Position numbers and translations under genes: made by a program. The notes below the pieces were generated by a model. The model did no database searches, was not told where the DNA came from, and was given only the letters and a program-made list of their open reading frames with translations. Below, one piece after another: positions 18,042 to 25,987 of a stretch of DNA of 51,984 nt. Source of the stretch: Fibrobacter sp. (lineage in GTDB: Bacteria > Fibrobacterota > Fibrobacteria > Fibrobacterales > Fibrobacteraceae); assembly GCF_017551775.1 (NCBI RefSeq), contig NZ_JAFZKX010000013.1:1-51984 (forward strand), given 5' to 3'. Positions within the stretch are counted from its first letter, which is position 1; every line of letters starts with the position of its first letter.

Positions 18042-20759
18042 CTACTTCTTGGAGCTAGAGCGGATCTTGCGGGATCCGGTGATGCCCCAGTTATAGAACC
18101 TTTCCATCTTAAAACTTTCCTTCGCACCATAGACGCGCGCCTTGATATGGGCGACATAGGCACCCACGCCCACGCGGCGTCCGTTGTCCGAGAGCATATT
18201 CCAACGTAAATATAATTGATGCGGGTTCTCGAAGCAGTTGCCGTCGAAGATTTCCCTGTCATCACACTTGATTTTCTGCGATTTTCTCGCCACAAAGTTG
18301 CCGAGGTTCGTATAGACCTCAAGTTCCCATTCCATACCGATTTCGGAGAGGTCCATCTCGGGCTTCTTCTCGTTTTCCTTCAGGATGGTGGCGAAGCTTA
18401 TGTCCATGAGCACGCCGAGCGCCTTGTTGGCCTCTTCGGAGGTGAGCTTGTCGGCCACCTCGAAGGTAATGGCATCCTGCACGGACTCGTCGACATCGCG
18501 CTTGGAGGCAAACGAGTAGGCCTGCATCAGCACGCGCGGGTCGCCCTCCACCATTTCGGCCGGAGCGAGGCCAGATACGCCGTTGCCCTCACTGTCGACG
18601 AACTTCACGCCGTCGAGGTCGAACCTCACGGAATCGGCGGGGTTCATGCGGTCCACGAGCCTCGTGCCGCTTTCCATGCGGATTTCGGCGCCCTTGCCGT
18701 CGGAATCCCAGCGCACGGAAGAGAACGGAATCTTCACCCATTCGCCGTCGACGTAGAAGCGCAGCACATCGGCAAATTCATCGGTGGAGAGGTTCTTGTA
18801 GTCGATAGCCTCGGAGAACTCGATGCGGAACACGTCAGACGCCATCTTCTGGTAGGATTCCGGTTCGAGGAACGTCCCCGAAATCACCGGCGCCATGCGG
18901 TCGTGCATCGCGAGGTTGAGGGTCTTCTCTTCGCTTTCGCCGTTCACCGTCTCGCTGTAGGTCACCGTGACGTAGCCGTATTCGCCGTCCTTAGAGTAGG
19001 ACTGGTCGATGGAAGTGAGCTTTTCCTTGATTCCGTACTTGTCTTCCTTCAGGGCGAATCCGACCACGGTTCCGTCTTCCGAAAGGTTCAGCTTCTCCAC
19101 GTCGGGTTCGAGAACCAGGAGATTGCCGTCGGTGTCGAGCCAGTAATAGCGGATGGTCATCTTGTCGAGTTCTTCGCGCGAGATGGGCGTGTCAAAGGCG
19201 ATGGAGGCGCTGTCCATGCGGCCGTCGCCGTTGCGGTCGAAGAAGGCGTTGCGCTCGTCGTCCACGTAGATGCGGCCGGAATTCTGCACGATTGCCGGGT
19301 TGTTCTTGCCCGTCTCGTTGCCGTCGGCGGCCTTCACGAGCCCGTCAGGACAGGCCTTGTTGGAGCAGCTCACCGCAATCTGGATGGAATCGCCGAAGTC
19401 CACCACACCGGTATCGATGACGAAGAACCAATGATTGCCGTCCTTCTGGATGGCCTCGAGATTCACCGGAGTGCCGTTCACGATGAAACCCTTGCCCTTG
19501 GTCCAAGAGGTGTCAATGTCCTTGTTGAAGAAGAGTTCGAGCGTATCGGTGGAGCCCTCGCCCTTGATGAGGTTCGCCACCTTGATGACAGGACCGATGC
19601 GGTCGGTCAGCGCACCGGTAGCCTCGGCCCGCGCCCCGGTATTCACCGAGGACATCGTCACAGAGAGGTCGCCCTTGCCCGAATCCGTCGGAATGGAGGC
19701 TCTCACGCCGGTAAGTTCCAGGACGCCCGTCTTCGGGTTCCATTTCCAATCACCCTGGTGATCCTTGAACTTGCCGCCATCGGGCCAGTTGTAGGCGAAT
19801 TCTTCCATCTGCACGGAATCCATACGGCCGGAGAAGTACGCCACGATGCTGTCGCCCGCGCCGTCACCGTTAGTATCGTAGATGAATGCGCTGTCGAGAA
19901 TCGGCATGTCGGGGTTCACGAACTGCAGGCTACCCGGGAACTCGCTATTGACGATGAAGTCCGTGCCGCCCTCGGGGGTGGGGTCTTCGAAACCGCTAAG
20001 CGTGAAGGTGGAACCATCGGTCACGGCCTTGGTCGCGCAGACCAGGAATGAGGCACGACCCTCGTGGAATATGAGCTGCTGGCCCTTCTCGCCCTTGGGC
20101 AGCTCGGTACCGCCCTGCGTGTAGAAGCGGAGGTTCTCGCTCGCCCCTTCCGTGTTGATGTAGAAATCCTTCTCGAGCGTGGAATCCGTAAGTCCCGTAC
20201 CCGGGCCCACGGGGATAACCGCCCTCACATAGACCTTGAGCGTATCGCCCACCTCGAGCTGGAGCTTGGAGACGCTGGTCACCACTTCCTGGCAGTCATA
20301 GTCGAGGCAGTATTCGATATCCGGAGCGTAGAAGTTGTACACGCGGGCGTAGGCGATGTCGCCGTCTTCGGCCGCAGTCGTACCCACCACGACGTTGCTA
20401 ATCGGATAGAGGCCCCTGATTTCCGCCACCACAATGCGTTCGTCGCCGGAATTGACCTTGCGCATGTGGGTAACGGCGGAACCATCGGCATCGAGCTTCG
20501 CGGTGATGGAATCGGAGGATGCCTTGGGCATGTAGATGAAGAAATCCGTGTTCGGGAGCGCGTTCGCGGAGACGACGTCCATGTTCTCGGGGACGACAAA
20601 GAGCCCGATTCGTTTACCATCTTCGATGCGGAGATAAGTGCAAAGCGGGTCCGGAGTGCCGGTATACTCAATGCAGTCAGCAGGTTCCTGCGCCAAAAGC
20701 CCCACCGGCATCATCACCGACAGGAAAAACATCACGAGATTTCTCTTCACAGAGCACAT
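18042..20759 (-). CDS. Large secreted protein, paralogue of the 1385-aa protein (905 aa)
   Basis: Signal peptide: MCSVKRNLVMFFLSVMMPVG, with cleavage probably after LLAQ. The mature protein is a chain of beta domains with repeated calcium-loop-like motifs (YDTNGDGAGDSIVAYF; DRNGDGRMDSASIAF), each followed by a strand and a 'DRMAPVI' type domain joint shared with the 1385-aa neighbour (DKMSPVVAG). The C-terminus has LRWNMLSDNGRRVGVGAYV, close to the FlgD-like Ig/sorting pattern, then a basic tail RKIRSSSKK. I chose the ATG at 20759 because GAGGT stands seven bases upstream and the signal peptide begins there; a longer frame adds eight residues with no ribosome site. It is the first gene of a two-gene operon. 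Function not known; cell-surface location inferred. Confidence 0.75.
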   Translation of the reverse strand: MCSVKRNLVMFFLSVMMPVGLLAQEPADCIEYTGTPDPLCTYLRIEDGKRIGLFVVPENMDVVSANALPNTDFFIYMPKASSDSITAKLDADGSAVTHMRKVNSGDERIVVAEIRGLYPISNVVVGTTAAEDGDIAYARVYNFYAPDIEYCLDYDCQEVVTSVSKLQLEVGDTLKVYVRAVIPVGPGTGLTDSTLEKDFYINTEGASENLRFYTQGGTELPKGEKGQQLIFHEGRASFLVCATKAVTDGSTFTLSGFEDPTPEGGTDFIVNSEFPGSLQFVNPDMPILDSAFIYDTNGDGAGDSIVAYFSGRMDSVQMEEFAYNWPDGGKFKDHQGDWKWNPKTGVLELTGVRASIPTDSGKGDLSVTMSSVNTGARAEATGALTDRIGPVIKVANLIKGEGSTDTLELFFNKDIDTSWTKGKGFIVNGTPVNLEAIQKDGNHWFFVIDTGVVDFGDSIQIAVSCSNKACPDGLVKAADGNETGKNNPAIVQNSGRIYVDDERNAFFDRNGDGRMDSASIAFDTPISREELDKMTIRYYWLDTDGNLLVLEPDVEKLNLSEDGTVVGFALKEDKYGIKEKLTSIDQSYSKDGEYGYVTVTYSETVNGESEEKTLNLAMHDRMAPVISGTFLEPESYQKMASDVFRIEFSEAIDYKNLSTDEFADVLRFYVDGEWVKIPFSSVRWDSDGKGAEIRMESGTRLVDRMNPADSVRFDLDGVKFVDSEGNGVSGLAPAEMVEGDPRVLMQAYSFASKRDVDESVQDAITFEVADKLTSEEANKALGVLMDISFATILKENEKKPEMDLSEIGMEWELEVYTNLGNFVARKSQKIKCDDREIFDGNCFENPHQLYLRWNMLSDNGRRVGVGAYVAHIKARVYGAKESFKMERFYNWGITGSRKIRSSSKK

Positions 20760-21055
20760 AGGGGACCTCAATAAAACAAACACTACACCCTAACGGGTGC
20801 ATTTACATTATTAAATGTATCTTTTTTTTTAGAAAAGTGGGAACGACGGCCATCACACCGGGCCCTAGAGCAGGCCGTTCTGTGATGCTCCGCATACATA
20901 CAGGGGGTTACGGGCCATTTTTCACTCAAAAATGTTATTCCAATATGGAATAAACTAGCGAATTTTTCAGTGTTTTTGCAGGGATTCTTCCTGCTTTCGG
21001 AGCCTCTTGCAACCGGGGCTTCCGAGATTTTCTCAAAAAACAATTAGCAACAACA
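20760..21055. other. Intergenic region upstream of the secreted-protein operon
   Basis: About 296 bases between the hemW stop and the 905-aa gene. It holds overlapping inverted repeats (ACGGCC...GGCCGT and CATCAC...GTGATG, about 20848-20888) next to a run of ten T on the plus strand, which could be a structured 5' leader for the operon. The open frame of 86 codons here has no ribosome site and is not called. Confidence 0.3.
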
Positions 21056-22195
21056 TCACCTAACGCAGTTCGAATAAAGGTCGAGCACTACGGTGTCCAT
21101 GAAAAGCCAGCCCTCGCCCACGAGGCGGATTGTGCCCTGCGCCTGTTCAAGATAACCTCTCGAAATCCAGCGTTCGATAGCTTGGGGAGCTATCGCCACG
21201 CCCCTTTCTTTCAGCGCCTCCAACGGAAGGCCATACTTTGTACGTAACGAGAGTTGGATGATTTCGGCAATTTCATCTTCGGGCGAGAGCCTGTCGAGCA
21301 TCAGGGCGCTATCGGGGCAGCCGCCCTTCACGTATTCGCGCCAGGGGGCATACTTTTCGGGGGCGGAAAAACGCACTCCCCCGAAATAGCCGTGCGCACT
21401 CGGCCCGAAGGCGAGGTATTCGCCACGCCGCCAGTAGTTGAGGTTATGCAGGCTCTCTTCGCCGACGCGCGCGAAGTTCGACGTCTCGTAACGAACAAAG
21501 TCCCTGCTTTCGAGCTTTTCGACGCCCCGCAGGTACATATCCGCATAGAGGTCCTCGTCCACAGATTCCTCGCCTTTCGCGATGCGCTTGCCCAGACGGC
21601 GCGTCGGGTCGACTTTAAGCCCGTAGAAGCTCACGTGGCCGAGCGGCCGGTCTGTAAGCCATTCCACATCGGCAAGCATGTCGTCGATTCCCTGCCCAGG
21701 GAGATTGAACATGAGGTCGGCGTTCACCCGCAGGCCCCTTTGCGAGAGGAGCAGGTCGAGGGCTTGCCGGCCTGTCGCGACATCGTGCCTACGGCCAACC
21801 CGCGAAAGCAAGTCGTCACTGAGCGTCTGCAGCCCGAGACTTGCCCGCGTGATGCCCGATTCCAGCGCCACGGAGATGCGTTCGGCGTCGCAGGACTCCG
21901 GATTGAACTCCATCGTAGCCTCTTTCAGCGCCCCCATTCTCACGCCCGCACCGGCGACAATCCCGAAAAGCCTGGCCAGGCGCTCCGGCGAAAGCACGGA
22001 GGGCGTCCCCCCGCCTATATACAGGGTCTCGACACGGGAAAATACGCCCGGATGGCGCTCCGCGAAAACGGTCATTTCCCTCGAAATCAGCTCCAAATAT
22101 TCCAACTGCAACCATTCAGGTGCCGAAAATGCGTGAAAATCGCAATAATCACAGATTTTTGCACAAAAAGGGACATGAATATACAGGCCGAGCAT
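21056..22195 (-). CDS. hemW: HemW-like radical SAM protein (heme chaperone family)
   Basis: 379 aa. The N-terminus LGLYIHVPFCAKICDYCDF carries the radical-SAM cysteines C11-x3-C15-x2-C18, with the aromatic residue and Cys spacing typical of HemN/HemW. IGGGTPS, the FNPES strand, NADLMFNLPGQ and YETSNFA then NYWRRGEYLAFGPSAHGY are the usual HemW landmarks. HemW binds heme and a 4Fe-4S cluster and is thought to deliver heme to proteins; it is not the coproporphyrinogen dehydrogenase itself. The length suits HemW (about 380), shorter than HemN. The ATG at 22195 is preferred over a TTG two codons upstream; neither has a clear ribosome site. Single gene on the minus strand. Confidence 0.85.
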   Translation of the reverse strand: MLGLYIHVPFCAKICDYCDFHAFSAPEWLQLEYLELISREMTVFAERHPGVFSRVETLYIGGGTPSVLSPERLARLFGIVAGAGVRMGALKEATMEFNPESCDAERISVALESGITRASLGLQTLSDDLLSRVGRRHDVATGRQALDLLLSQRGLRVNADLMFNLPGQGIDDMLADVEWLTDRPLGHVSFYGLKVDPTRRLGKRIAKGEESVDEDLYADMYLRGVEKLESRDFVRYETSNFARVGEESLHNLNYWRRGEYLAFGPSAHGYFGGVRFSAPEKYAPWREYVKGGCPDSALMLDRLSPEDEIAEIIQLSLRTKYGLPLEALKERGVAIAPQAIERWISRGYLEQAQGTIRLVGEGWLFMDTVVLDLYSNCVR

Positions 22196-22260
22196 CGTCA
22201 AGTTATTTTTTTTTAAGTTTTTTGGGTTCCGTTTGTAAAAATTTAATTTATATCCGTAAC

Positions 22261-22440
22261 ATGGAAGACAAGAAAAAGAAGAAATTCATTGATCGGGTGA
22301 AAAAAAAGGTTCCCCTGTTCATATTCCTCACTATCGCCACGATAGTGTTCTTCCTCGCATCTACCCTTTTACTGGACGATTCCTACAAGGACATCATCCT
22401 CATCGCCATGATCTGGGCTCTCCCCCTGTTCGTCCATTAG
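22261..22440 (+). CDS. Small single-pass membrane protein, 59 aa
   Basis: The frame starts MEDKKKKKFIDRVKKKVPLF and continues with a hydrophobic segment IFLTIATIVFFLASTLLL, then a second hydrophobic stretch near the C-terminus (IILIAMIWALPLFV). The strongly basic N-terminus would stay in the cytoplasm. The stop is seven bases before the ATG of the membrane-bound nucleotide cyclase, so the two are probably co-transcribed and may interact. There is no clear Shine-Dalgarno sequence. A longer frame beginning at 22120 overlaps hemW and is unlikely. I know no family for it. Confidence 0.55.
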   Translation: MEDKKKKKFIDRVKKKVPLFIFLTIATIVFFLASTLLLDDSYKDIILIAMIWALPLFVH

Positions 22441-22447
22441 CCAGCCA

Positions 22448-23533
22448 ATGAGAATCACACGTCAGACAGAGAGAAAGTTCAACGCAGTCTGCTACTACGT
22501 CTTTTGCTGGATTTTTGCCGCGGAAGGTTTCTCGGCCGTCGACAGTTACGCCCAGTTCGGAACGATTGACGCAGGCGAAGTTCTCTCGATGCTACAGTTC
22601 GCCCTGTTCATGGGACTCTCGCACGGCGTGTACGACATCCTTATCCTCAGAGACGAAATGGACTGCAGGTCCATTTGGAAATCCCTGCTCATGCGCACGC
22701 TGTACTTCATCTCGGCAATCTGCTCGAGCAAAGTTCTCTGCATTCTCCTGTTCCAGAGGGATTCCAGCGAAGGAATCATAAACGAAATCGGCTTCGGGAG
22801 CGTCTTCTCGGAATTTTCCAATCCCGCGGTGCAGATGCAGTTGCTCGTATTCTTCCTGATGGCATACCTCATCACCTTCGTGCGTTCGGTGCACAAGAAG
22901 TTCGGGCCCCGCGTTTTCTGGAACACGCTGCTCGGCAAGTCGCAGGAACCTCTCGAAGAAGATCTCGTGTTCATGATGGTAGACCTGCGCAACTCCACCA
23001 CGCTCGCCGAAGAACTCGGGCACGTGAAGTACAGCAGCTTCTTGAAGGACTACTACAAGCTGCTCTCCAACTGCTGCGAAGAAAACCGCGGCGAAATCTA
23101 CCAGATAGCAGGCGACGGCGCATTCCTCACCTGGCCCATTTCCGCATGCAGGAAAAAGGCACGGCCGGTCAACTGCTTCTTCGACTTCAGCGAATGCCTC
23201 GAAAGGATAAGTTACAAGTTTATTCGCAAGTACGGCAGAGTGCCGAGTTTCAAGGCGGCAGCGCACTGCGGGCGCGTCGTCACGACCGAAGTAGGAAATT
23301 TCGGGAGCGAACTCGCCTATCACGGCGACGTGCTGAACACAACAAGTCGCATCCAGACACTCTGCGGACGCCTCGGACAGGAATTTTTAATATCCGAAGA
23401 CCTCTTTGCGGCACTTCCGAAGCCTCTTCCGCACGGATTTTTATGCAAGAGGGAAGGATTTTTCGAATTAAGGGGAAAAAAAAACGAAATTTTGATTTTT
23501 TCTTTGCAAATACCCTTGACAACCCTAAATTAA
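22448..23533 (+). CDS. Membrane-anchored class III adenylate/guanylate cyclase
   Basis: 361 aa. About four hydrophobic segments occupy residues 12-30, 45-66, 82-103 and 128-146. A class III cyclase domain follows (170-345). VDLRNSTTLAEELG gives the first metal Asp (D179) and GDGAFLTW the second (D223). HGDVLNTTSRIQ supplies the transition-state Asn (N297) and Arg (R301). The catalytic set therefore looks complete and the enzyme should make cAMP or cGMP; the substrate-selecting residues cannot be read with confidence. It follows a small membrane protein by seven bases. The last codons overlap the tRNA-Gly promoter downstream. The signal sensed is unknown. Confidence 0.85.
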   Translation: MRITRQTERKFNAVCYYVFCWIFAAEGFSAVDSYAQFGTIDAGEVLSMLQFALFMGLSHGVYDILILRDEMDCRSIWKSLLMRTLYFISAICSSKVLCILLFQRDSSEGIINEIGFGSVFSEFSNPAVQMQLLVFFLMAYLITFVRSVHKKFGPRVFWNTLLGKSQEPLEEDLVFMMVDLRNSTTLAEELGHVKYSSFLKDYYKLLSNCCEENRGEIYQIAGDGAFLTWPISACRKKARPVNCFFDFSECLERISYKFIRKYGRVPSFKAAAHCGRVVTTEVGNFGSELAYHGDVLNTTSRIQTLCGRLGQEFLISEDLFAALPKPLPHGFLCKREGFFELRGKKNEILIFSLQIPLTTLN

Positions 23534-23544
23534 TATTCTATAAT
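23516..23544 (+). promoter_or_regulatory. Consensus sigma-70 promoter of tRNA-Gly
   Basis: TTGACA at 23516-23521, 17-base spacer, TATAAT at 23539-23544: a perfect consensus on both elements. The -35 lies inside the final codons of the cyclase gene. The mature tRNA begins 12 bases after the -10. Confidence 0.85.
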
Positions 23545-23556
23545 TGTGCTCACCTC

Positions 23557-23629
<73 letters not shown>

Positions 23630-23634
23630 CTAAA

Positions 23635-23668
23635 AAAGAAAACCACCCATCAGGGTGGTTTTCTTTTT
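23635..23668 (+). terminator. Terminator after tRNA-Gly
   Basis: Stem AAAACCACCC with GGGTGGTTTT, loop ATCA, then CTTTTTT. Confidence 0.85.
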
Positions 23669-23734
23669 TATACGCGGAAGGGACCGGGCCCGAGACCCCT
23701 TGGGGGAGAGGGTGCGGCCCAGCACGCTCCAAAC

Positions 23735-23764
23735 AAAAAAGACACCTTTGCGGCGTCTTTTTAA
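23735..23764 (+). terminator. Second terminator-like hairpin downstream of tRNA-Gly
   Basis: AAAAAAGACACC pairs with GGCGTCTTTTT. Between the two terminators (23670-23734) lies a GC-rich stretch of unknown role. I see no gene in it; it might be a short stable RNA or degraded tRNA-flanking DNA. Confidence 0.55.
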
Positions 23765-23811
23765 TTTATTTGCAAAACGAATCGGTCCCTACCCCACTCA
23801 CTCTTTTTTTT

Positions 23812-24255
23812 TTACCCAAACAAATCCTTCACATAGTTATAATAGCCATACCGCTTGATGCAGCAAAGAATCGCATCTTTCCAGAAGATAATTTCCTTCC
23901 CTTCCGGGCAGCAGCTCAACGCATAGGCATAGCAACATTTCCCATTGAAATTTATTTCCGTGAATCCCACATCAAAAGCATCGCCACGCAATTCTTCGGG
24001 AAACTGCAAAATCTTTTTCTCGTTTGCGAGAATCAGGCCCGAGATATCTTCCACCATTCGCGGAGCAAAGCCGACCGGCGTGATGGATTCCTCGACATCT
24101 TCTTTTTCAGGGAACTGGTCCCTTTCGTACGTGCACAGAACACCGTCGTTATAAAGAATAATACCTTTAGGACGAGCGCCCCAACCTCCGTAGTTGACAA
24201 CTGCAAACGTAATAGGCGCATCATCAATATGATTCATTCTTTCAAAGCAAGTCAT
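23812..24255 (-). CDS. Hypothetical protein, 147 aa
   Basis: I do not recognise this protein. It is cytoplasmic in appearance, acidic, and unusually rich in Cys and aromatic residues near the C-terminus (CCYAYALSCC; CCIKRYGYYNYVKDLFG). GGWGARPKGIILYNDGVLCT near the N-terminus suggests alternating beta strands. The ATG at 24255 has AAGGA about nine bases upstream and lies 15 bases after the stop of the Ser-rich lipoprotein gene, so it probably shares its transcript. A second Met six codons later is an alternative start. Base composition is lower in GC than the flanking genes. Small standalone proteins like this can be immunity or regulatory proteins, but nothing here proves it. Confidence 0.6.
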   Translation of the reverse strand: MTCFERMNHIDDAPITFAVVNYGGWGARPKGIILYNDGVLCTYERDQFPEKEDVEESITPVGFAPRMVEDISGLILANEKKILQFPEELRGDAFDVGFTEINFNGKCCYAYALSCCPEGKEIIFWKDAILCCIKRYGYYNYVKDLFG

Positions 24256-24270
24256 GTAACCAGTCCTTGC

Positions 24271-25134
24271 CTACGGCGCAGGCACCATATCGTGACACAA
24301 ACCAATAGCCCCGATACGGCGTACAAAGAAGTCTCCCGTAGTCCCGGCCGCACCCGAGAACTTCAGCCTGACAGTAGCAACGTTTTTCAGAACATCATTT
24401 ATATCGGGACTCACGCCAGCACCGCAGCTGTTCTTGAACATCAACCAATCGAAATCACTGACTTTTTCACTTGCAGAAGCCGGAACGTTCGCCACAAAGC
24501 TGCAGGAATCCATCGTCGGGATCGCTCCATCTTCCAGACCAAGCTCTATCACAAAATCGATAGATGACTTGTAATCAAGGCAGAGGCCACCCCACGGAGA
24601 GATATTCCCCCCTTCCTGTTCCTCGTTCCAGACATTGAAAGCGACCCCCGCATACGGTTTTTCGTAGCCAGCTCCGAACTTGGCTTCCAGTTCAATTCCG
24701 TGATATTTTTCAATGAGCTCCGGGAATGGAGAACCATAAATTAGCGTATCTATATCGGACGGGAACTGAAGTACAGAAGAACCTCCATTAACGCCATCGC
24801 TAATTTGATACCAGAACCCAGAGGTGCGGCTGTCGCCACCCGTTATAACCTGACCTGCGCCGCGGTCGTTCTCGGCATCCCAGAGCATGTTACTGATAAT
24901 GATCTTAGCACTAGAAGACGACGCCGGAGCGGCAGACGAAGATGGCGCGCTGGAAGATGACCCGGGTGCCGCCTCAGATGATAAAGGCGTCTGGCTGGAC
25001 AAGGAAACATCCTCCACCGAGGAAGAACTTTCGTTTCCGGAAGCATCCGGAGAAGTGGACGAAGAATCATCACCACAGGCAGCAAGCATAGAAGCAAAAG
25101 AGATGGCAATACAGCCGGCAAACAGCTTTTTCAT
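24271..25134 (-). CDS. Ser-rich-linker lipoprotein with a carbohydrate-binding-like domain
   Basis: 287 aa. MKKLFAGCIAISFASMLAAC is a lipoprotein signal with lipobox LAAC (Cys20). Residues 25-75 are a Ser/Ala/Pro linker with repeated SSSS runs, typical of Fibrobacter secreted proteins. The C-terminal 200 residues form a probable beta-sandwich (SGFWYQISDGVNGGSS; KPYAGVAFNVW; LCLDYKSSIDFVIELG) that resembles carbohydrate-binding domains found beside SSSS linkers, though I cannot name the family. AAGGAGG seven bases upstream fixes the start at 25134. A lipid-anchored surface protein that binds plant polymers is a reasonable inference. The 147-aa orphan follows 15 bases downstream. Confidence 0.75.
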   Translation of the reverse strand: MKKLFAGCIAISFASMLAACGDDSSSTSPDASGNESSSSVEDVSLSSQTPLSSEAAPGSSSSAPSSSAAPASSSSAKIIISNMLWDAENDRGAGQVITGGDSRTSGFWYQISDGVNGGSSVLQFPSDIDTLIYGSPFPELIEKYHGIELEAKFGAGYEKPYAGVAFNVWNEEQEGGNISPWGGLCLDYKSSIDFVIELGLEDGAIPTMDSCSFVANVPASASEKVSDFDWLMFKNSCGAGVSPDINDVLKNVATVRLKFSGAAGTTGDFFVRRIGAIGLCHDMVPAP

Positions 25135-25255
25135 GGACTCCCTCCTTACAGGACTCTAAACTTTTTTCCTAATATAAGTTAAAAATCCCTACCCATACTA
25201 GGGCAAGGACCTTAATTTTTTATTGCTGCTTTTTTATAAGCAAAATCACGAAATT

Positions 25256-25813
25256 TTACCCAAAATGCAAGTCCGGACGTTCTTCCATTTCTTCAATTTG
25301 AATCTTGTGCAGCACCACACGGCCTTCTACCAAGCTCTTCGGCACGTCGATGATACGCTGGTTGCTGGAACCGCGGAACTTGATCTCGAGCGACTTCTTC
25401 GCCATGATGAACGGTCCGTCGATCAGGATGTCGGCATAGCTCAGGAGTTCCGTGAACCCCGGGCGTCCGGCGGCAAGTTCCATCAAGCGTTCGTAGGTAT
25501 ATCCCGTGAAAATCACGAGATTGAGACCGCGTTCCTTGATGATGCGCGCAAGCGGAATCAGGGCCTCCGCCTGGTCCATCGGGTCGCCTCCGCTGAACGT
25601 GACACCGTCCAAAAGCGGATTGTCATCCAGCATCGAGACGATTTCCTCGATGTCGATATCGCGACCCCCGTTGAAATCGTGGGTCTGGGGATTCTGGCAG
25701 CCGGGGCAGTTGTGGTGGCAGCCCTGTGTAAAGATGGTCATGCGGATTCCGGGACCGTCCACGAAAGATTCGGGCTCGATTCCGGCAATCCGCAAACGCG
25801 GGTATACGTCCAT
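25256..25813 (-). CDS. nrdG: Anaerobic ribonucleoside-triphosphate reductase activating protein
   Basis: 185 aa. SFVDGPGIRMTIFTQGCHHNCPGCQNP contains the radical-SAM cysteines C32-x3-C36-x2-C39 in the NrdG form. The FSGGDPM motif near residue 95 binds S-adenosylmethionine and is characteristic. NrdG uses its 4Fe-4S cluster and SAM to put the glycyl radical on the class III reductase. The ATG at 25813 comes one base after the stop of the 48-codon glycyl-radical gene, which itself follows nrdD, so all three are one operon. The substrate of this activase is likely the separate small polypeptide rather than the large subunit. Length is normal for the family. Confidence 0.92.
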   Translation of the reverse strand: MDVYPRLRIAGIEPESFVDGPGIRMTIFTQGCHHNCPGCQNPQTHDFNGGRDIDIEEIVSMLDDNPLLDGVTFSGGDPMDQAEALIPLARIIKERGLNLVIFTGYTYERLMELAAGRPGFTELLSYADILIDGPFIMAKKSLEIKFRGSSNQRIIDVPKSLVEGRVVLHKIQIEEMEERPDLHFG

Positions 25814-25814
25814 C

Positions 25815-25961
25815 TTACACGCCGTGCTTTACGCGGTCGTTCACTTCGGCGCGCTTCGCATTGTTGAAGCGGTCGACTGTACCCACGAGGTAGCCCGTGA
25901 TGCGACGGATGCGTTCGAAGCACACGCCTTCGCCATAGAGGGATTTTTCTTTATCGGACAT
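25815..25961 (-). CDS. Separate glycyl-radical polypeptide of class III ribonucleotide reductase (48 aa)
   Basis: The 48 residues begin MSDKEKSLYGEGVCFERIRR and continue ITGYLVGTVDRFNNAKRAEV, ending NDRVKHGV. This matches the extreme C-terminus of E. coli NrdD, which from memory reads RRVCGYLGSPDARPFNAGKQ...RRVKHL; the radical-bearing glycine corresponds to Gly23. In this genome that segment is missing from the 777-aa NrdD. The gene has its own AAGGAG eight bases before the ATG, begins 26 bases after the nrdD stop and in a different frame, and ends one base before nrdG. It should therefore be made as an independent subunit that docks into the large subunit and receives the radical from NrdG, much as the spare glycyl-radical protein YfiD does for pyruvate formate-lyase. 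Confidence 0.85.
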   Translation of the reverse strand: MSDKEKSLYGEGVCFERIRRITGYLVGTVDRFNNAKRAEVNDRVKHGV

Positions 25962-25987
25962 TGTTTTGACTCCTTGCTAAAAAATGG

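Noticed and set aside
20783-21043. 86-codon minus-strand frame between hemW and the 905-aa gene
   Set aside because: No ribosome site, Cys/Arg-rich composition, and it covers inverted repeats that look regulatory.
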